A program made the position numbers and the translations under genes. DNA of 64,000 nt from Ensifer adhaerens (GTDB lineage Bacteria; Pseudomonadota; Alphaproteobacteria; Rhizobiales; Rhizobiaceae). The notes beneath the pieces are model-generated. The model was not told the DNA's origin. It saw only the letters and a program-made list of their open reading frames with translations, and searched no databases. Below are positions 26,920-36,026 of the stretch, piece by piece (positions within the stretch are counted from its first letter, which is position 1; the number at the start of each line of letters is the position of its first letter). The DNA lies in assembly GCF_028993555.1 (NCBI RefSeq), contig NZ_CP118610.1, positions 1,550,001-1,614,000 of the forward strand, given 5' to 3'.

Positions 26920-27429
26920 ATGCTGATCCGGGCGGCCATTGAAGACGATCTGCCAGTCATCTGCGAGATCTACAACGACGCCGTGGCCAACACGACGGCG
27001 ATCTGGAACGAGACCCTGGTCGATGTCGCCAATCGGACGGCCTGGCTGAAGGCCCGCGCGGACGCGGGCTATCCGGTGCTAGTGGCTGTATCCGACGAAG
27101 GCGACGTCGTCGGCTATGCGTCCTTTGGCGATTGGCGTGCCTTCGATGGTTATCGCCATACGGTCGAGCACTCCGTCTACGTTCACAAGGACCGCCGCGG
27201 CGGTGGCATTGGCCGGAAACTCATGGTCGCGCTGATCGCCGAGGCCGAACGGCTCGGCAAACATGTGATGATTGCCGGCATCGAATCGGAAAACTCGGCT
27301 TCGATCCGCCTTCACGCCCAACTGGGCTTTGTCGACACCGGCCGCATGCGCGAAGTCGGCACGAAATTCGGCCGTTGGCTCGATCTGACGTTCATGCAAT
27401 TGGTGCTTCCGACAGGCTCACCACGCTAG
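26920..27429 (+). CDS. pat: GNAT N-acetyltransferase, phosphinothricin acetyltransferase-like
   Basis: A 169-residue GNAT enzyme closely resembling phosphinothricin (or methionine sulfone) N-acetyltransferases: MLIRAAIEDDLPVICEIYNDAV at the N-terminus, VVGYASFGDWRAFDGYRHTVEHSVYVHKDRRGGGIGRKLM (acetyl-CoA pyrophosphate-binding R/Q-x-x-G-x-G/A loop) and HVMIAGIESENSASIRLHAQLGF. It acetylates a glutamate-analogue or amino acid using acetyl-CoA in the cytoplasm. It is divergent from the XRE-cupin gene. GAGGAGC before ATG supports the start. Symbol given by family; the real substrate is not shown. Confidence 0.85.
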   Translation: MLIRAAIEDDLPVICEIYNDAVANTTAIWNETLVDVANRTAWLKARADAGYPVLVAVSDEGDVVGYASFGDWRAFDGYRHTVEHSVYVHKDRRGGGIGRKLMVALIAEAERLGKHVMIAGIESENSASIRLHAQLGFVDTGRMREVGTKFGRWLDLTFMQLVLPTGSPR

Positions 27430-27439
27430 TTCCCGGCGC

Positions 27440-27470
27440 CTGCCTCGACAATGGCCGTTTGTCGAGGCAG
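27440..27470 (+). promoter_or_regulatory. Long perfect hairpin directly before the lytic transglycosylase start
   Basis: CTGCCTCGACAA (27440-27451) pairs perfectly with TTGTCGAGGCAG (27459-27470), 12 bp with a 7-nt loop. No T run follows. It ends where the Shine-Dalgarno (CCGGAG) of the next gene begins, so it could end the acetyltransferase transcript with Rho or affect access to the ribosome-binding site. Confidence 0.55.
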
Positions 27471-27481
27471 CCGGAGATGCT

Positions 27482-28480
27482 ATGAACGCGCAGGGACAGT
27501 TTCTGGAACACCGCAACGTGGGTCTTCGACGGAAGGTGAGATCGGGCGCTTGGGCACGGGCAGCGAGAGCGGCGTTGGCGCTGCTTGTCAGTGTTCCCGC
27601 GTACAGAGCGGTCCCCGCGGCCGCTCGTATCGATGACCTCACCCTGCAACCGAAATGCGTCTATTCAGGGCTCTCGGCGGCCGACCCGGCAAAGGCACTC
27701 TGCATCAGCAAGGAGAACTTCGCCCGCGACGTCTGTGGCGTAATCGACCACTACGCCACCGTGAACGACCTGCCTTCGGCCTTCTTCGCCCGCCTGATCT
27801 GGCGCGAAAGCCTGTTTCGCCCGAACGCGGTCAGCCCCAAGGGGGCCGAAGGGATCGCGCAGTTCATGCCGGGAACGGCGAAGATGCGGGGGCTCAACAA
27901 CAGCTTCGATGCCGTCGAGGCGCTCGGCAAGTCCGCGGAATACCTGAACGAGCTCAAGTCGCGCTACGGCAATCTCGGCTTTGCCGCCGCCGCCTACAAT
28001 GCCGGCGAGAACGGCCTGGAGCGGTTTCTCGAGGTCGATTGGCTGCCGGCCGAAACGCGCAACTACGTACTGGCGATCACCGCCTACAGCGTCGAGGACT
28101 GGCGCGACAATCCACCGAAGACGCTCGACCTGACGCTCGACAAGGGCAAGACCTTTCTCGACGGCTGCGTGGCGCTCGCCAGCACCCGCAATCTTCGCGA
28201 TATCGAGGTGATCGACGAAGCCGAATGGGCGCCCTGGGGCGTGCAACTTGCCGCACACTTTCAGAAGTCGGTGGCGCAGCGACTGTTCGTGAGCGCGGTC
28301 AAGCGTCTGCCGGAGGCGATCCGCAGCGAGAAGGCCCTCTTGCTCAGGGAGCGCAATGCCAGTTTTGGCCTGAGGATCCGCTACGCCGCACGTATCGGCC
28401 GTGAGACCCAGGCGGAAGCGAACAAGCTCTGCGCCGCCATTCGCAAGAGTGGCGGCGCCTGCCTTGTCTTCAAGAACTGA
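27482..28480 (+). CDS. Lytic transglycosylase (SLT domain) with possible SPOR-like C-terminus
   Basis: A 332-residue exported murein-cleaving enzyme. After a basic N-terminus a hydrophobic segment (AALALLVSVPAYRAVPAAA, about residues 30-48) acts as signal or anchor. The SLT catalytic domain is clear: LPSAFFARLIWRESLFRPNAVSPKGAEGIAQFMPGTA contains the catalytic Glu, followed by SRYGNLGFAAAAYNAGENGLERFL. The final 30 residues (RIGRETQAEANKLCAAIRKSGGACLVFKN) look like a SPOR-type or related strand-helix-strand unit that could bind denuded glycan. Two Cys pairs suggest periplasmic disulphides. It stands alone on the plus strand. Confidence 0.9.
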   Translation: MNAQGQFLEHRNVGLRRKVRSGAWARAARAALALLVSVPAYRAVPAAARIDDLTLQPKCVYSGLSAADPAKALCISKENFARDVCGVIDHYATVNDLPSAFFARLIWRESLFRPNAVSPKGAEGIAQFMPGTAKMRGLNNSFDAVEALGKSAEYLNELKSRYGNLGFAAAAYNAGENGLERFLEVDWLPAETRNYVLAITAYSVEDWRDNPPKTLDLTLDKGKTFLDGCVALASTRNLRDIEVIDEAEWAPWGVQLAAHFQKSVAQRLFVSAVKRLPEAIRSEKALLLRERNASFGLRIRYAARIGRETQAEANKLCAAIRKSGGACLVFKN

Positions 28481-28554
28481 CCGCGACCTGAACTCTTCGA
28501 CGCGCAGCCATGCCGTTAGCCGGAACGGTTCGCCTCGCGATTCCGCGCAGCGCT

Positions 28555-29568
28555 TCACACTAGAACGCGATCACCAGTGGTCACGGCTGCTGACTCAACC
28601 GGCATGCAGCCCAGTCCCCTGAGCGTTGTCGCGACCGCTTCGTCGATCGGCGTATGCGGTTCTTCGCCGAGAACGGCAAGAAGTCGCTCGTTCGGCATTC
28701 TCAGAGGCTCGCGCCAAACGTAGCGCATCTTGCGCAGTTCCCTGAAGAGCGGAACGAAGGGTGAGGTAAGGCCGATCAGCCACCACGGGAAGGCCCGCAC
28801 CGGCAGCTGTGGTTTGCCGGCAACGCGACGGATCGCCGCGACCATCTCCGTTCCGTCACGGTCGAGGAAGCCGCGCATGTGATAGACGGCAAAGCGCGGC
28901 AGGCGTTCGTCGCGCTCGACGAGGCGGAGCATGGTTTCGGCGACATCGGGCAGATAGGCCCATTGGTGCGCGGTGCCTTCACGGCCGGGATAGGAAATCG
29001 CCGTCAGCGGTCTTCCAGGTTTTACAAGGCCTTGCGAAAACCAGTTGTTGGCGGCGCCCGGGCCGAAGAAGTCGCCTGCCCTGACGATGATGACGCCGAC
29101 CCCTGTCTCGGATGCGTCTTTCAGGCGGCGTTCCATCTCCCTGCGGATCAGGCCCTTGTCGGTATCCGGGTTCTGCGGTGCATCCTCGGTCAGAATGGGA
29201 AAGGCATCCCGGCCGAAATTGTAAATCGTTCCCGGCAGGAGGATGCGGGCACCTTCGGCTTTCGCCGCCGCGATGGTGCTGTCGAGCATCGGCAGCACCA
29301 GGGTTCCCCAGTTGCGGTAACCGGGCGGATTGACGGCGTGCACGATCAGATCGACTCCTTCTGCCGCGGCGCGAACGTCGCGCGCGTTCATGGCATCGCC
29401 TTGCCGCCAGTCGAATGCCGGCTCCGCCTGCGCCGCCTTCTCGGCGTTGCGGTTCAAGGCGCGCACCTGCCAGCCGCGCTTGCTAAGCCCGCGCGCCACG
29501 GCGCCGCCGATGCCGCCCGTCGCCCCGAGCACCAGTGCGATCTTTGTTTCTTCCTGCATCCTGGCCAT
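28555..29568 (-). CDS. NmrA/SDR-like NAD(P)-dependent oxidoreductase or epimerase
   Basis: A 337-residue atypical short-chain dehydrogenase. The nucleotide-binding motif is IALVLGATGGIGGAVARGLSKRGWQVRALNRN; the active-site region is RILLPGTIYNFGRDAFPIL with Tyr but no clear YxxxK, so it may bind NAD(P)H without classical chemistry, as NmrA-type proteins do. ATG 29568 (GGAG seven bases upstream) is preferred over 29604. It is divergent from a LysR regulator, which probably controls it. Substrate is unknown. Confidence 0.82.
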   Translation of the reverse strand: MARMQEETKIALVLGATGGIGGAVARGLSKRGWQVRALNRNAEKAAQAEPAFDWRQGDAMNARDVRAAAEGVDLIVHAVNPPGYRNWGTLVLPMLDSTIAAAKAEGARILLPGTIYNFGRDAFPILTEDAPQNPDTDKGLIRREMERRLKDASETGVGVIIVRAGDFFGPGAANNWFSQGLVKPGRPLTAISYPGREGTAHQWAYLPDVAETMLRLVERDERLPRFAVYHMRGFLDRDGTEMVAAIRRVAGKPQLPVRAFPWWLIGLTSPFVPLFRELRKMRYVWREPLRMPNERLLAVLGEEPHTPIDEAVATTLRGLGCMPVESAAVTTGDRVLV

Positions 29569-29660
29569 GTCACGCTCCATCCGTTTCGATGGAGACAGGA
29601 TCACGCATCGGTGCGCTAAACGGAATTGCCGAAAATCATTGATCGGATATACTCAAATAT

Positions 29661-30596
29661 ATGAGCAAGTTGGACCTGAGCTGGGATTTCTACAAAACGT
29701 TCCTTGCGGTGCTGCGAGAGGGATCGCTATCGGCGGCCGCCCGTGAGCTGGGTTTGACCCAGCCGACCGTTGGCCGGCACGTGGATGCCATGGAGGCAGC
29801 ACTTGGCTATCCGCTCTTCGTGCGCTCCCCGCATGGGTTGCTGCCGACCGATGCCGCGCTGGCGCTCAAGCCCTATGCCGAGACGCTCTCCGCGACATCC
29901 GCGGCGCTGCTACGGGCTGCGTCCAGCCAGCGTGATGCCGTCAGCGGTACCGTGCGCATCAGCGCCAGCGAGGTCATCGGTATCGAAGTCCTGCCGCCGA
30001 TCCTGGCAGCGCTTCACGAGGCCTATCCGGAGTTGACGATCGAACTCTCCGCCTCCGATGCGGTGGAAGACCTCTTGCGCCAGGAGGCCGATATCGCCGT
30101 GCGCATGGTCGCGCCCGCGCAGGAGGCTTTGATCGCCCGCCACCTCGGTGTTGTGCCCATCAGTTTTCATTCGCACCGCCGCTACATCGAGCGGCGTGGC
30201 ATGCCTCAGGCCCTGGCCGACCTCGCCGATCACAGCCTGATCGGCTACGATCGGGAAACCGCGGCGATCCGGGCCATCATCGCCCGCTCGCCAGAACTGC
30301 CGGCCGCACGGTTTGCGCTCAAGGCCGATAGCAACCTTGCCCAACTGGCAGCGATCCGCGCCGGTTTCGGCATCGGCATCTGCCAGAACGGGCTGGCGGC
30401 GCGCGACCCCGATCTCCTCCCGGTGCTACCCGGCCTCTTCGAGATGAAGCTCGATACCTGGCTGGTAATGCACGAGAACTTGAAGTCGGCGCCGCGCTGC
30501 CGCGTCACGTTCGATGCGCTCGCCAAGGGCCTGCGCGACTACATTCGCGGTGTCGCGCCTGCAACTCACGACAGCGACGCTTCCGCCTCGTGCTGA
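29661..30596 (+). CDS. LysR-family transcriptional regulator
   Basis: A 311-residue LysR protein: winged helix in LDLSWDFYKTFLAVLREGSLSAAARELGLTQPTVGRHVDAMEAALGYPLFVRSPHGLLPT (residues 3-63) and effector domain with GTVRISASEVIGIEVLPPILAALHEAYPELTIELSASD. It is divergent from the NmrA-like oxidoreductase with about 90 bp between starts, so autoregulation and control of that gene are likely. It ends 4 bp from the corrected end of the convergent NTF2-like gene. Confidence 0.9.
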   Translation: MSKLDLSWDFYKTFLAVLREGSLSAAARELGLTQPTVGRHVDAMEAALGYPLFVRSPHGLLPTDAALALKPYAETLSATSAALLRAASSQRDAVSGTVRISASEVIGIEVLPPILAALHEAYPELTIELSASDAVEDLLRQEADIAVRMVAPAQEALIARHLGVVPISFHSHRRYIERRGMPQALADLADHSLIGYDRETAAIRAIIARSPELPAARFALKADSNLAQLAAIRAGFGIGICQNGLAARDPDLLPVLPGLFEMKLDTWLVMHENLKSAPRCRVTFDALAKGLRDYIRGVAPATHDSDASASC

Positions 30597-30599
30597 GAC

Positions 30600-30982
30600 T
30601 TACCCGGCAAGCAGCGTCGTGCCGTAGGAATTGTCGATGACACAAAGCCAGCCGGCACCCGCATTTCGAAAGACATAGGTAGCCCGCCGCACTCGGCGCC
30701 CTCCGCGTCTAGGGTGTCGAGCACCGTTTCCATGATGACAAGGGCGGTTTCGCCGCCTTCGATCACTTTCATCTCGCCCTGGCGGACCTTCAGTTGTTTC
30801 TTGAAATGTGTAGCAATCGCGACGAACGCTTTCCTGATCTCAGCCTTTCCGGTCGCATTGAGGCCGGGCTTGACGACCAGCGTCGCGTCGTCGGCGTAGA
30901 AGTCCATCAGCCTATCAACGTCTTGCGCCGTGATCGCACGGTCGGCAGCTTGGATGAGCTGTTTCAGTTCGTGATCTGACAT
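30600..30982 (-). pseudogene. NTF2/SnoaL-like (DUF4440) protein interrupted by a one-base frameshift
   Basis: The first 95 or so codons from ATG 30982 read as a YybH-type NTF2-like protein: MSDHELKQLIQAADRAITAQDVDRLMDFYADDATLVVKPG and on to VIMETVLDTLDAEGAE. Near 30689-30694 the family sequence jumps to the next frame, where it continues RRATYVFRNAGAGWLCVIDNSYGTTLLAG and stops at 30600-30602. In the uninterrupted frame the tail is unrelated and runs to 30566, overlapping the LysR gene by 31 bp. One missing base explains both observations. It may be real decay or a consensus error. The intact protein would be about 127 residues, a small cone-shaped enzyme or binding protein of unknown substrate. 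Confidence 0.82.
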
Positions 30983-31013
30983 GTCCGTCTCCTGGGCCGA
31001 AGACGGATACACA

Positions 31014-31035
31014 AAACCCGCCTTGCGGCGGGTTT
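31014..31035 (-). terminator. Rho-independent terminator upstream of the NTF2-like gene
   Basis: AAACCCGCC (31014-31022) pairs with GGCGGGTTT (31027-31035) around TTGC; on the minus strand it is followed by TTTTGTGT. It ends minus-strand transcription arriving from 31036-31190. Confidence 0.8.
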
Positions 31036-31059
31036 CAGCTTCCGGAAAAAGAGCGCGCG

Positions 31060-31173
31060 TCAACCCACCATTCGATGAACGACGCGAATAATCGAAGCGT
31101 TGACGTTGCCGACATTTTCCATGCTTCGCGCGTAACACGCCTCGATCTCGTCGGCAAGTTGCGCCGCCCACAA
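31060..31173 (-). CDS. Possible micropeptide (37 aa) between two minus-strand terminators
   Basis: Between the gyrA terminator and the next minus-strand terminator lies about 160 bp with one notable frame: from TTG 31173 it reads LWAAQLADEIEACYARSMENVGNVNASIIRVVHRMVG; an internal ATG would give only 20 residues. No good ribosome-binding site precedes either start. The segment could instead hold a small RNA or just promoter DNA. I recognise no family. Confidence 0.22.
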   Translation of the reverse strand: MWAAQLADEIEACYARSMENVGNVNASIIRVVHRMVG

Positions 31174-31196
31174 CGGGGCATGTGGGCTGCCAATAA

Positions 31197-31221
31197 AAAG
31201 CCCGCCATAACGGCGGGCTTT
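31197..31221 (-). terminator. gyrA terminator
   Basis: AAAGCCCGCC (31197-31206) pairs with GGCGGGCTTT (31212-31221) around ATAAC; read on the minus strand it is followed by TTTATTGG. It starts about 30 bases beyond the gyrA stop. Confidence 0.87.
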
Positions 31222-31252
31222 CAAGAAATTGGCGCTTCGATCGCGTGGACAG

Positions 31253-34030
31253 TTAACCCTCGGATTCGGCTGGCGTTTCCGGCGCGCCGTTTTCGATCGC
31301 CGCCTCCTCGCCTTCCTCGTCGCCCTCAGGCTCGCTGATGCGTTCGACCGAAACGACCTTCTCGTCCTTAGCGGTCGAGAAGATGGTGACACCCTTGGTG
31401 GCGCGGCTCGCAAGCCGAACGCCATTGATCGGCACGCGGATCAACTGGCCGCCATCGGAGACGAGCATGATCTGGTCGTTGTCTTCGATCGGGAAGGCTG
31501 CGACGAGTACGCCGATTTCCGCCGTCTTCGAGGTGTCGGTGGCGCGGATGCCCTTGCCGCCGCGGCCCGAGGTGCGGAAATCGTAGGAGGACGAACGTTT
31601 ACCGAAGCCCTTCTCCGAGACCGTCAGCACGAACTGTTCGCGCGCTTTCAGCTCCTCGAAGCGTTCGTTCGAAAGCTCTCCGCCGTCGGTGACTTCCTCG
31701 CCGACGAGGGCGATTTCTTCCTCGTCGCCGTTCGTCGCCCGACGCTCCGCGGCAGCGCGCTTGAGATAGGCTGCACGCTCCCATGGTTCGGCATCGACAT
31801 GGCCAAGGATCGCCATCGAGATGATGCGGTCGCCGTCGCCGAGGTTGATGCCACGAACGCCGATCGAGTTGCGGCCGGCAAAGACGCGCACGTCGTCGAC
31901 CGGGAAGCGGATGCACTGGCCGAGCGCCGTCGTCAGCATGACGTCGTCATGCTCCGTGCAGGTGTCGACGGAGAGGATCTCGTCGCCCTCCTCTTCGAGC
32001 TTCATTGCGATCTTGCCGTTGCGGTTGACCTGGACGAAGTCCGACAGCTTGTTGCGGCGAACCGTGCCGCGCGTCGTCGAGAACATGACGTCGAGGTTTT
32101 CCCAGGTCGCCTCGTCCTCGGGCAGCGGCATGATGGTGGTGATGCGCTCGCCGGGTTCCAGCGGCAGCATGTTGATCAGCGCCTTGCCGCGCGATTGCGG
32201 CGTGCCGATCGGCAGGCGCCAGACCTTCTCCTTGTAGACGATACCACGGGAGGAGAAGAACAGAACCGGCGTATGGGTGTTGGCAACGAATAGCCGGGTA
32301 ACGAAATCCTCGTCCCTGGTCGCCATGCCCGAACGGCCCTTGCCGCCGCGGCGCTGCGCCCGGTAGGTCGTCAGCGGCACGCGCTTGATATAGCCGAGAT
32401 GCGAAACGGTCACGACCATGTCTTCACGGGCGATGAGATCCTCATCGTCCATGTCGGGGCCGCCTTCCATGATTTCGGACCGGCGCGGCGTGCCGAACTC
32501 GTCGCGGATGGCGACGAGTTCGTCCTTGACGATGCTCATGATGCGCAGGCGCGAGGACAGGATGTCGAGGTAATCCTTGATTTCCTCGCCGATCTTGTTG
32601 AGTTCGTCACCGATTTCATCACGGCCGAGCGCTGTCAGGCGCTGCAGGCGCAGGTCGAGAATGGCGCGGGCCTGCTCTTCCGAGAGGTTGTAGGTGCCGT
32701 CCTCGTTGATGCGGTGGCGCGGGTCGTCGATGAGGCGAATGAGGCTCTCGACGTCGTGGGCCGGCCAGCGACGCTCCATCAACTGCTCGCGCGCCGTTTG
32801 CGGGTCTGGCGCATGGCGAATGAGCTTGATGATTTCGTCGATATTGGCAACAGCGATGGCGAGACCGACGAGCACGTGGGCGCGGTCACGCGCCTTGCGC
32901 AGCAGGTACTTCGTACGCCGGCTAACAACTTCTTCGCGGAACGAGACGAAGGCCCTGAGCATGTCGAGCAGCGTCATGTGCTCGGGCTTGCCGCCGTTCA
33001 GCGCCACCATGTTGCAGCCGAAGGAGGTCTGCAGCGGCGTGTAGCGGTAGAGCTGGTTCAGGATGACGTCGGCATTGGCGTCGCGCTTCAGTTCGATGAC
33101 GACGCGATAGCCCTGGCGGTCCGATTCGTCGCGCAGGTCCGAGATGCCCTCGATGCGCTTCTCGCGCACCAGTTCGGCCATCTTCTCGATCATCGTCGCC
33201 TTGTTCACCTGGAACGGGATCTCGGTGATGATGATCTGCTCACGGTCGCCGCGCATCGGCTCGATATGGGCGCGGCCGCGCATGATGACCGAGCCGCGGC
33301 CGGTCTCGTAGGCCGAGCGGATGCCGGAGCGGCCGAGGATCAGCGCGCCGGTCGGGAAATCGGGTCCCGGGATGATTTCCATCAGTTCCGGCAGTTCGAT
33401 CGCCGGATTGTCGATCAGCGCCATGCAGCCGTTGATGACCTCGACGAGATTATGCGGCGGGATGTTCGTCGCCATGCCGACGGCGATGCCGCCGGCGCCG
33501 TTGACGAGCAGGTTCGGGAACTTCGCGGGAACGACGGCCGGCTCCTGGAGCGTGCCGTCATAGTTGTCGCGGAAGTCGACCGTTTCCTTGTCGAGGTCGT
33601 CGAGAAGCGAATGCGCGGCCTTCTGCAGGCGGCATTCGGTGTAGCGCTCGGCTGCCGGCGGGTCGCCGTCGACGGAACCGAAGTTGCCCTGGCCGTCGAT
33701 CAGCGGCAGGCGGAGAGACCAATCCTGCGCCATGCGCGCCAGCGCGTCGTAGATCGCCGCGTTGCCGTGCGGGTGATACTTACCCATCACGTCCCCGGTC
33801 ACACGGGCGCATTTGACGTATTTCTTGTTCCAGTCGATGCCGAGCTCGCTCATCCCGTAGAGGATGCGGCGGTGCACGGGTTTCAGACCGTCACGCACGT
33901 CGGGAAGCGCGCGGCTGACGATGACGCTCATCGCGTAATCGAGATAGGACCGCTGCATTTCCTCGATGATGGAAATCGGCTCGATGCCTGGCGGAGTTTT
34001 TCCGCCGCCGGGGGTGCTTTGCTCAGTCAA
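31253..34030 (-). CDS. gyrA: DNA gyrase subunit A
   Basis: GyrA breaks and rejoins DNA during ATP-driven negative supercoiling with GyrB. The 925-residue protein has the winged-helix/tower part with active-site Tyr in [13 protein letters not shown], an N-terminal [36 protein letters not shown], and a C-terminal beta-pinwheel with the GyrA box ([13 protein letters not shown]) needed for DNA wrapping. The tail is acidic ([26 protein letters not shown]). In the quinolone-resistance region [19 protein letters not shown], the residue equal to E. coli Ser83 is Ala, and Asp87 is kept. Monocistronic, with its own terminator. Confidence 0.98.
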   Translation of the reverse strand: MTEQSTPGGGKTPPGIEPISIIEEMQRSYLDYAMSVIVSRALPDVRDGLKPVHRRILYGMSELGIDWNKKYVKCARVTGDVMGKYHPHGNAAIYDALARMAQDWSLRLPLIDGQGNFGSVDGDPPAAERYTECRLQKAAHSLLDDLDKETVDFRDNYDGTLQEPAVVPAKFPNLLVNGAGGIAVGMATNIPPHNLVEVINGCMALIDNPAIELPELMEIIPGPDFPTGALILGRSGIRSAYETGRGSVIMRGRAHIEPMRGDREQIIITEIPFQVNKATMIEKMAELVREKRIEGISDLRDESDRQGYRVVIELKRDANADVILNQLYRYTPLQTSFGCNMVALNGGKPEHMTLLDMLRAFVSFREEVVSRRTKYLLRKARDRAHVLVGLAIAVANIDEIIKLIRHAPDPQTAREQLMERRWPAHDVESLIRLIDDPRHRINEDGTYNLSEEQARAILDLRLQRLTALGRDEIGDELNKIGEEIKDYLDILSSRLRIMSIVKDELVAIRDEFGTPRRSEIMEGGPDMDDEDLIAREDMVVTVSHLGYIKRVPLTTYRAQRRGGKGRSGMATRDEDFVTRLFVANTHTPVLFFSSRGIVYKEKVWRLPIGTPQSRGKALINMLPLEPGERITTIMPLPEDEATWENLDVMFSTTRGTVRRNKLSDFVQVNRNGKIAMKLEEEGDEILSVDTCTEHDDVMLTTALGQCIRFPVDDVRVFAGRNSIGVRGINLGDGDRIISMAILGHVDAEPWERAAYLKRAAAERRATNGDEEEIALVGEEVTDGGELSNERFEELKAREQFVLTVSEKGFGKRSSSYDFRTSGRGGKGIRATDTSKTAEIGVLVAAFPIEDNDQIMLVSDGGQLIRVPINGVRLASRATKGVTIFSTAKDEKVVSVERISEPEGDEEGEEAAIENGAPETPAESEG

Positions 34031-34452
34031 TGGTGATCACGATCTTTGTTCAGAATCAGTCGGATATTTATAGCGGATTGCCACGGGAATCGCCAATTTG
34101 CGGCCCACAGCACCATTCGTCCGCCCGGGTGTGAAGATGTCACTGTAACGCTTTGATTCGCTGCATGATTCGTTCGAATGTCCGGATCCGGGGCCGAAGA
34201 GCCATGCGGCAGTTGTGAACAGTCTTTTGCCGCCAGAGCAGGCTTTTCTAGGGCATCACGCGGGAAATCGGAAGGCCCCCACCGCCAATGGCCGAGACGC
34301 CGTGCATTTGCGGCCCGATTGCGGAAAGGAATTGCTCATTAAGTCATTGCTGAGACTTTGTTTGCCGCCCTCTTTCCAAGCGCCCGCCGCTTGCCTAACA
34401 ATGCCTTCCTGCCACCGGGAAAACCCGGGGCAAAATCCGGAAGGGGAAACGG
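34031..34452. other. Intergenic region between divergent gyrA and marC, no gene recognised
   Basis: About 420 bp holding the promoters of gyrA and marC. No frame with a plausible ribosome-binding site or family resemblance is seen. AAGGGGAAACGG before 34453 is the marC ribosome-binding site. Confidence 0.5.
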
Positions 34453-35082
34453 ATGTTCAATGTCGACCTCCTGGTCAATGCGCTCACCACGCTTCTCGTC
34501 ACGCTCGATCCGCCTGGCCTTGCGCCGATCTTCCTGAGCCTGACGGTCGGCCTCAGCCGGCAGGAGCGCTTTCAGGTGGCGACGCGCGGTTCGCTCATCG
34601 CCTTCTTCATCCTTGCCGCCTTCGCCGTGTTCGGCAACGGCATTCTGGGGCTACTCGGCATTTCGATCGGCGCCTTCCGCATCGCCGGCGGCCTGCTGCT
34701 CTTCTGGATCGCCTTCGAGATGATTTTCGAGAAGCGGCAGGAGCGCAAGGAAAAGACCGGCGAAAACGCGACCGTCAAGGACCACATCCATAACATCGCG
34801 GTGTTCCCTCTGGCCTTGCCGCTGATTGCCGGGCCGGGCGCGATCTCGGCCACGATCCTGCTCGCCGGCTCGTTCCCGACGGCGGTCGAACGCGCGCAGC
34901 TCTTGATCGTCATAGCGCTGTCGATGTTCAGTCTGTTTCTGGCGCTTGTCATCGCCGAGCGCATCGATCGGTTCCTCGGCGTCACCGGCCGAGCTATCCT
35001 CACCCGCCTGCTCGGCGTCATCCTGGCGGCCCTTGCCGTCCAGTTCGTCGTCGATGGCGTCAAATCCGCAATGGCCCTCTAG
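34453..35082 (+). CDS. marC: MarC family inner-membrane protein
   Basis: A 209-residue protein of the MarC (UPF0056) family with six predicted helices: LLVNALTTLLVTLDPPGLAPIFLSL contains the conserved DPPG turn, and a mirrored LPLIAGPGAISATILLAGS in the second half shows the internal repeat typical of the family. The central loop is charged (EKRQERKEKTGENATVKDH). Despite the name, no role in multiple antibiotic resistance is established, and transport is only presumed. Monocistronic, converging on ssb. Confidence 0.9.
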   Translation: MFNVDLLVNALTTLLVTLDPPGLAPIFLSLTVGLSRQERFQVATRGSLIAFFILAAFAVFGNGILGLLGISIGAFRIAGGLLLFWIAFEMIFEKRQERKEKTGENATVKDHIHNIAVFPLALPLIAGPGAISATILLAGSFPTAVERAQLLIVIALSMFSLFLALVIAERIDRFLGVTGRAILTRLLGVILAALAVQFVVDGVKSAMAL

Positions 35083-35138
35083 CCCAGCCGGAAGCCGTCA
35101 TCGTGAGGTGACTGCGGCCCCCTTCGGACAACAAAAAA

Positions 35139-35163
35139 CGCCGTGCCCCAAAAGGACACGGCG
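35139..35163 (-). terminator. ssb terminator
   Basis: CGCCGTG (35139-35145) pairs with CACGGCG (35157-35163) around an 11-nt loop; on the minus strand it is followed by TTTTTTGTTGT. Confidence 0.85.
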
Positions 35164-35192
35164 CCCAAAACGAAGCGCGTTGGATACGGCGA

Positions 35193-35747
35193 TCAGAACG
35201 GAATGTCGTCGTCCATATCGCGCGAGAAGCCGCCGCCCTGGCCGCCTTGACCACCCTGGCCACCACCCGAACGGCCTCCACCGGAGGACTGGCGCGGCTG
35301 GTCATAGTCATCGTAACCACCGCCCCCACCGCCGTAGTTGCTGCCACCAAAGTCGCCGCCACCACCACGGCTGACGCCGGAGCCACCGCCCTCGCCGCGG
35401 CCGTCGAGCATCGTCAGCGTCGAGTTGAAGCCCTGCAGCACGATTTCCGTCGAATAGCGGTCGTTGCCATTCTGGTCCTGCCACTTGCGGGTCTGCAGTG
35501 CGCCTTCGATGTAGAGCTTGGCGCCCTTCTTCACATATTGCTCGACAACCTTGCACAGGCCCTCGTTGAAGACGACGACCGTATGCCATTCGGTCTTTTC
35601 CTTGCGCTCGCCGCTGTTGCGGTCGCGCCAGGTTTCCGAGGTTGCGATGCGCAGGTTGGCGATCGGCCGGCCGTCCTGCGTGCGCCGGATTTCCGGGTCT
35701 GCCCCGACATTTCCGATCAAGATCACCTTGTTGACGCTTCCAGCCAT
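35193..35747 (-). CDS. ssb: Single-stranded DNA-binding protein
   Basis: A 184-residue SSB. The OB fold occupies residues 1-110 ([66 protein letters not shown]). A Gly/Ser/Tyr-rich linker follows (residues 120-175), and the C-terminal tip DMDDDIPF is the protein-interaction motif that recruits repair and replication factors. It is divergent from uvrA, the classic ssb-uvrA arrangement, with a LexA site in between nearer to uvrA. Confidence 0.97.
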   Translation of the reverse strand: MAGSVNKVILIGNVGADPEIRRTQDGRPIANLRIATSETWRDRNSGERKEKTEWHTVVVFNEGLCKVVEQYVKKGAKLYIEGALQTRKWQDQNGNDRYSTEIVLQGFNSTLTMLDGRGEGGGSGVSRGGGGDFGGSNYGGGGGGYDDYDQPRQSSGGGRSGGGQGGQGGQGGGFSRDMDDDIPF

Positions 35748-35885
35748 GTTGCTTTTCCCGTGGTTTCACCGCGCCTAAGGCACGGCTTGGAATTTCAAGA
35801 GCGCGCATCTTAGCGGTCTGAACCCGCCGATACGCCCCGCCTCGCACATAATCCACAACAGTTTTGGTCGTTTTATGTGCGTTTT

Positions 35886-35900
35886 GTTCTTTCTTTGTTC
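35886..35900 (+). promoter_or_regulatory. LexA-binding SOS box (GTTC-N7-GTTC) of uvrA
   Basis: GTTC (35886-35889), seven bases, GTTC (35897-35900). This direct repeat is the established LexA operator in alphaproteobacteria. It is 127 bp upstream of uvrA and 139 bp upstream of ssb, so either or both could be damage-inducible. Confidence 0.85.
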
Positions 35901-36026
35901 TAGTATTTGGCTATGATCCTGTCAACCGACTCGAATTGGCCGCCTCTTTTGCCGATTGCGCCTCGACATGGGCGTTAGCGTCATTACATAGGGGGCTTTC
36001 AACCGACATGCAAAAGCTGGCTTCCG

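Noticed and set aside
34215..34793. 192-codon plus-strand frame before and across marC
   Set aside because: Its second half is out of frame within the definite marC gene, and the first half has no coding character.
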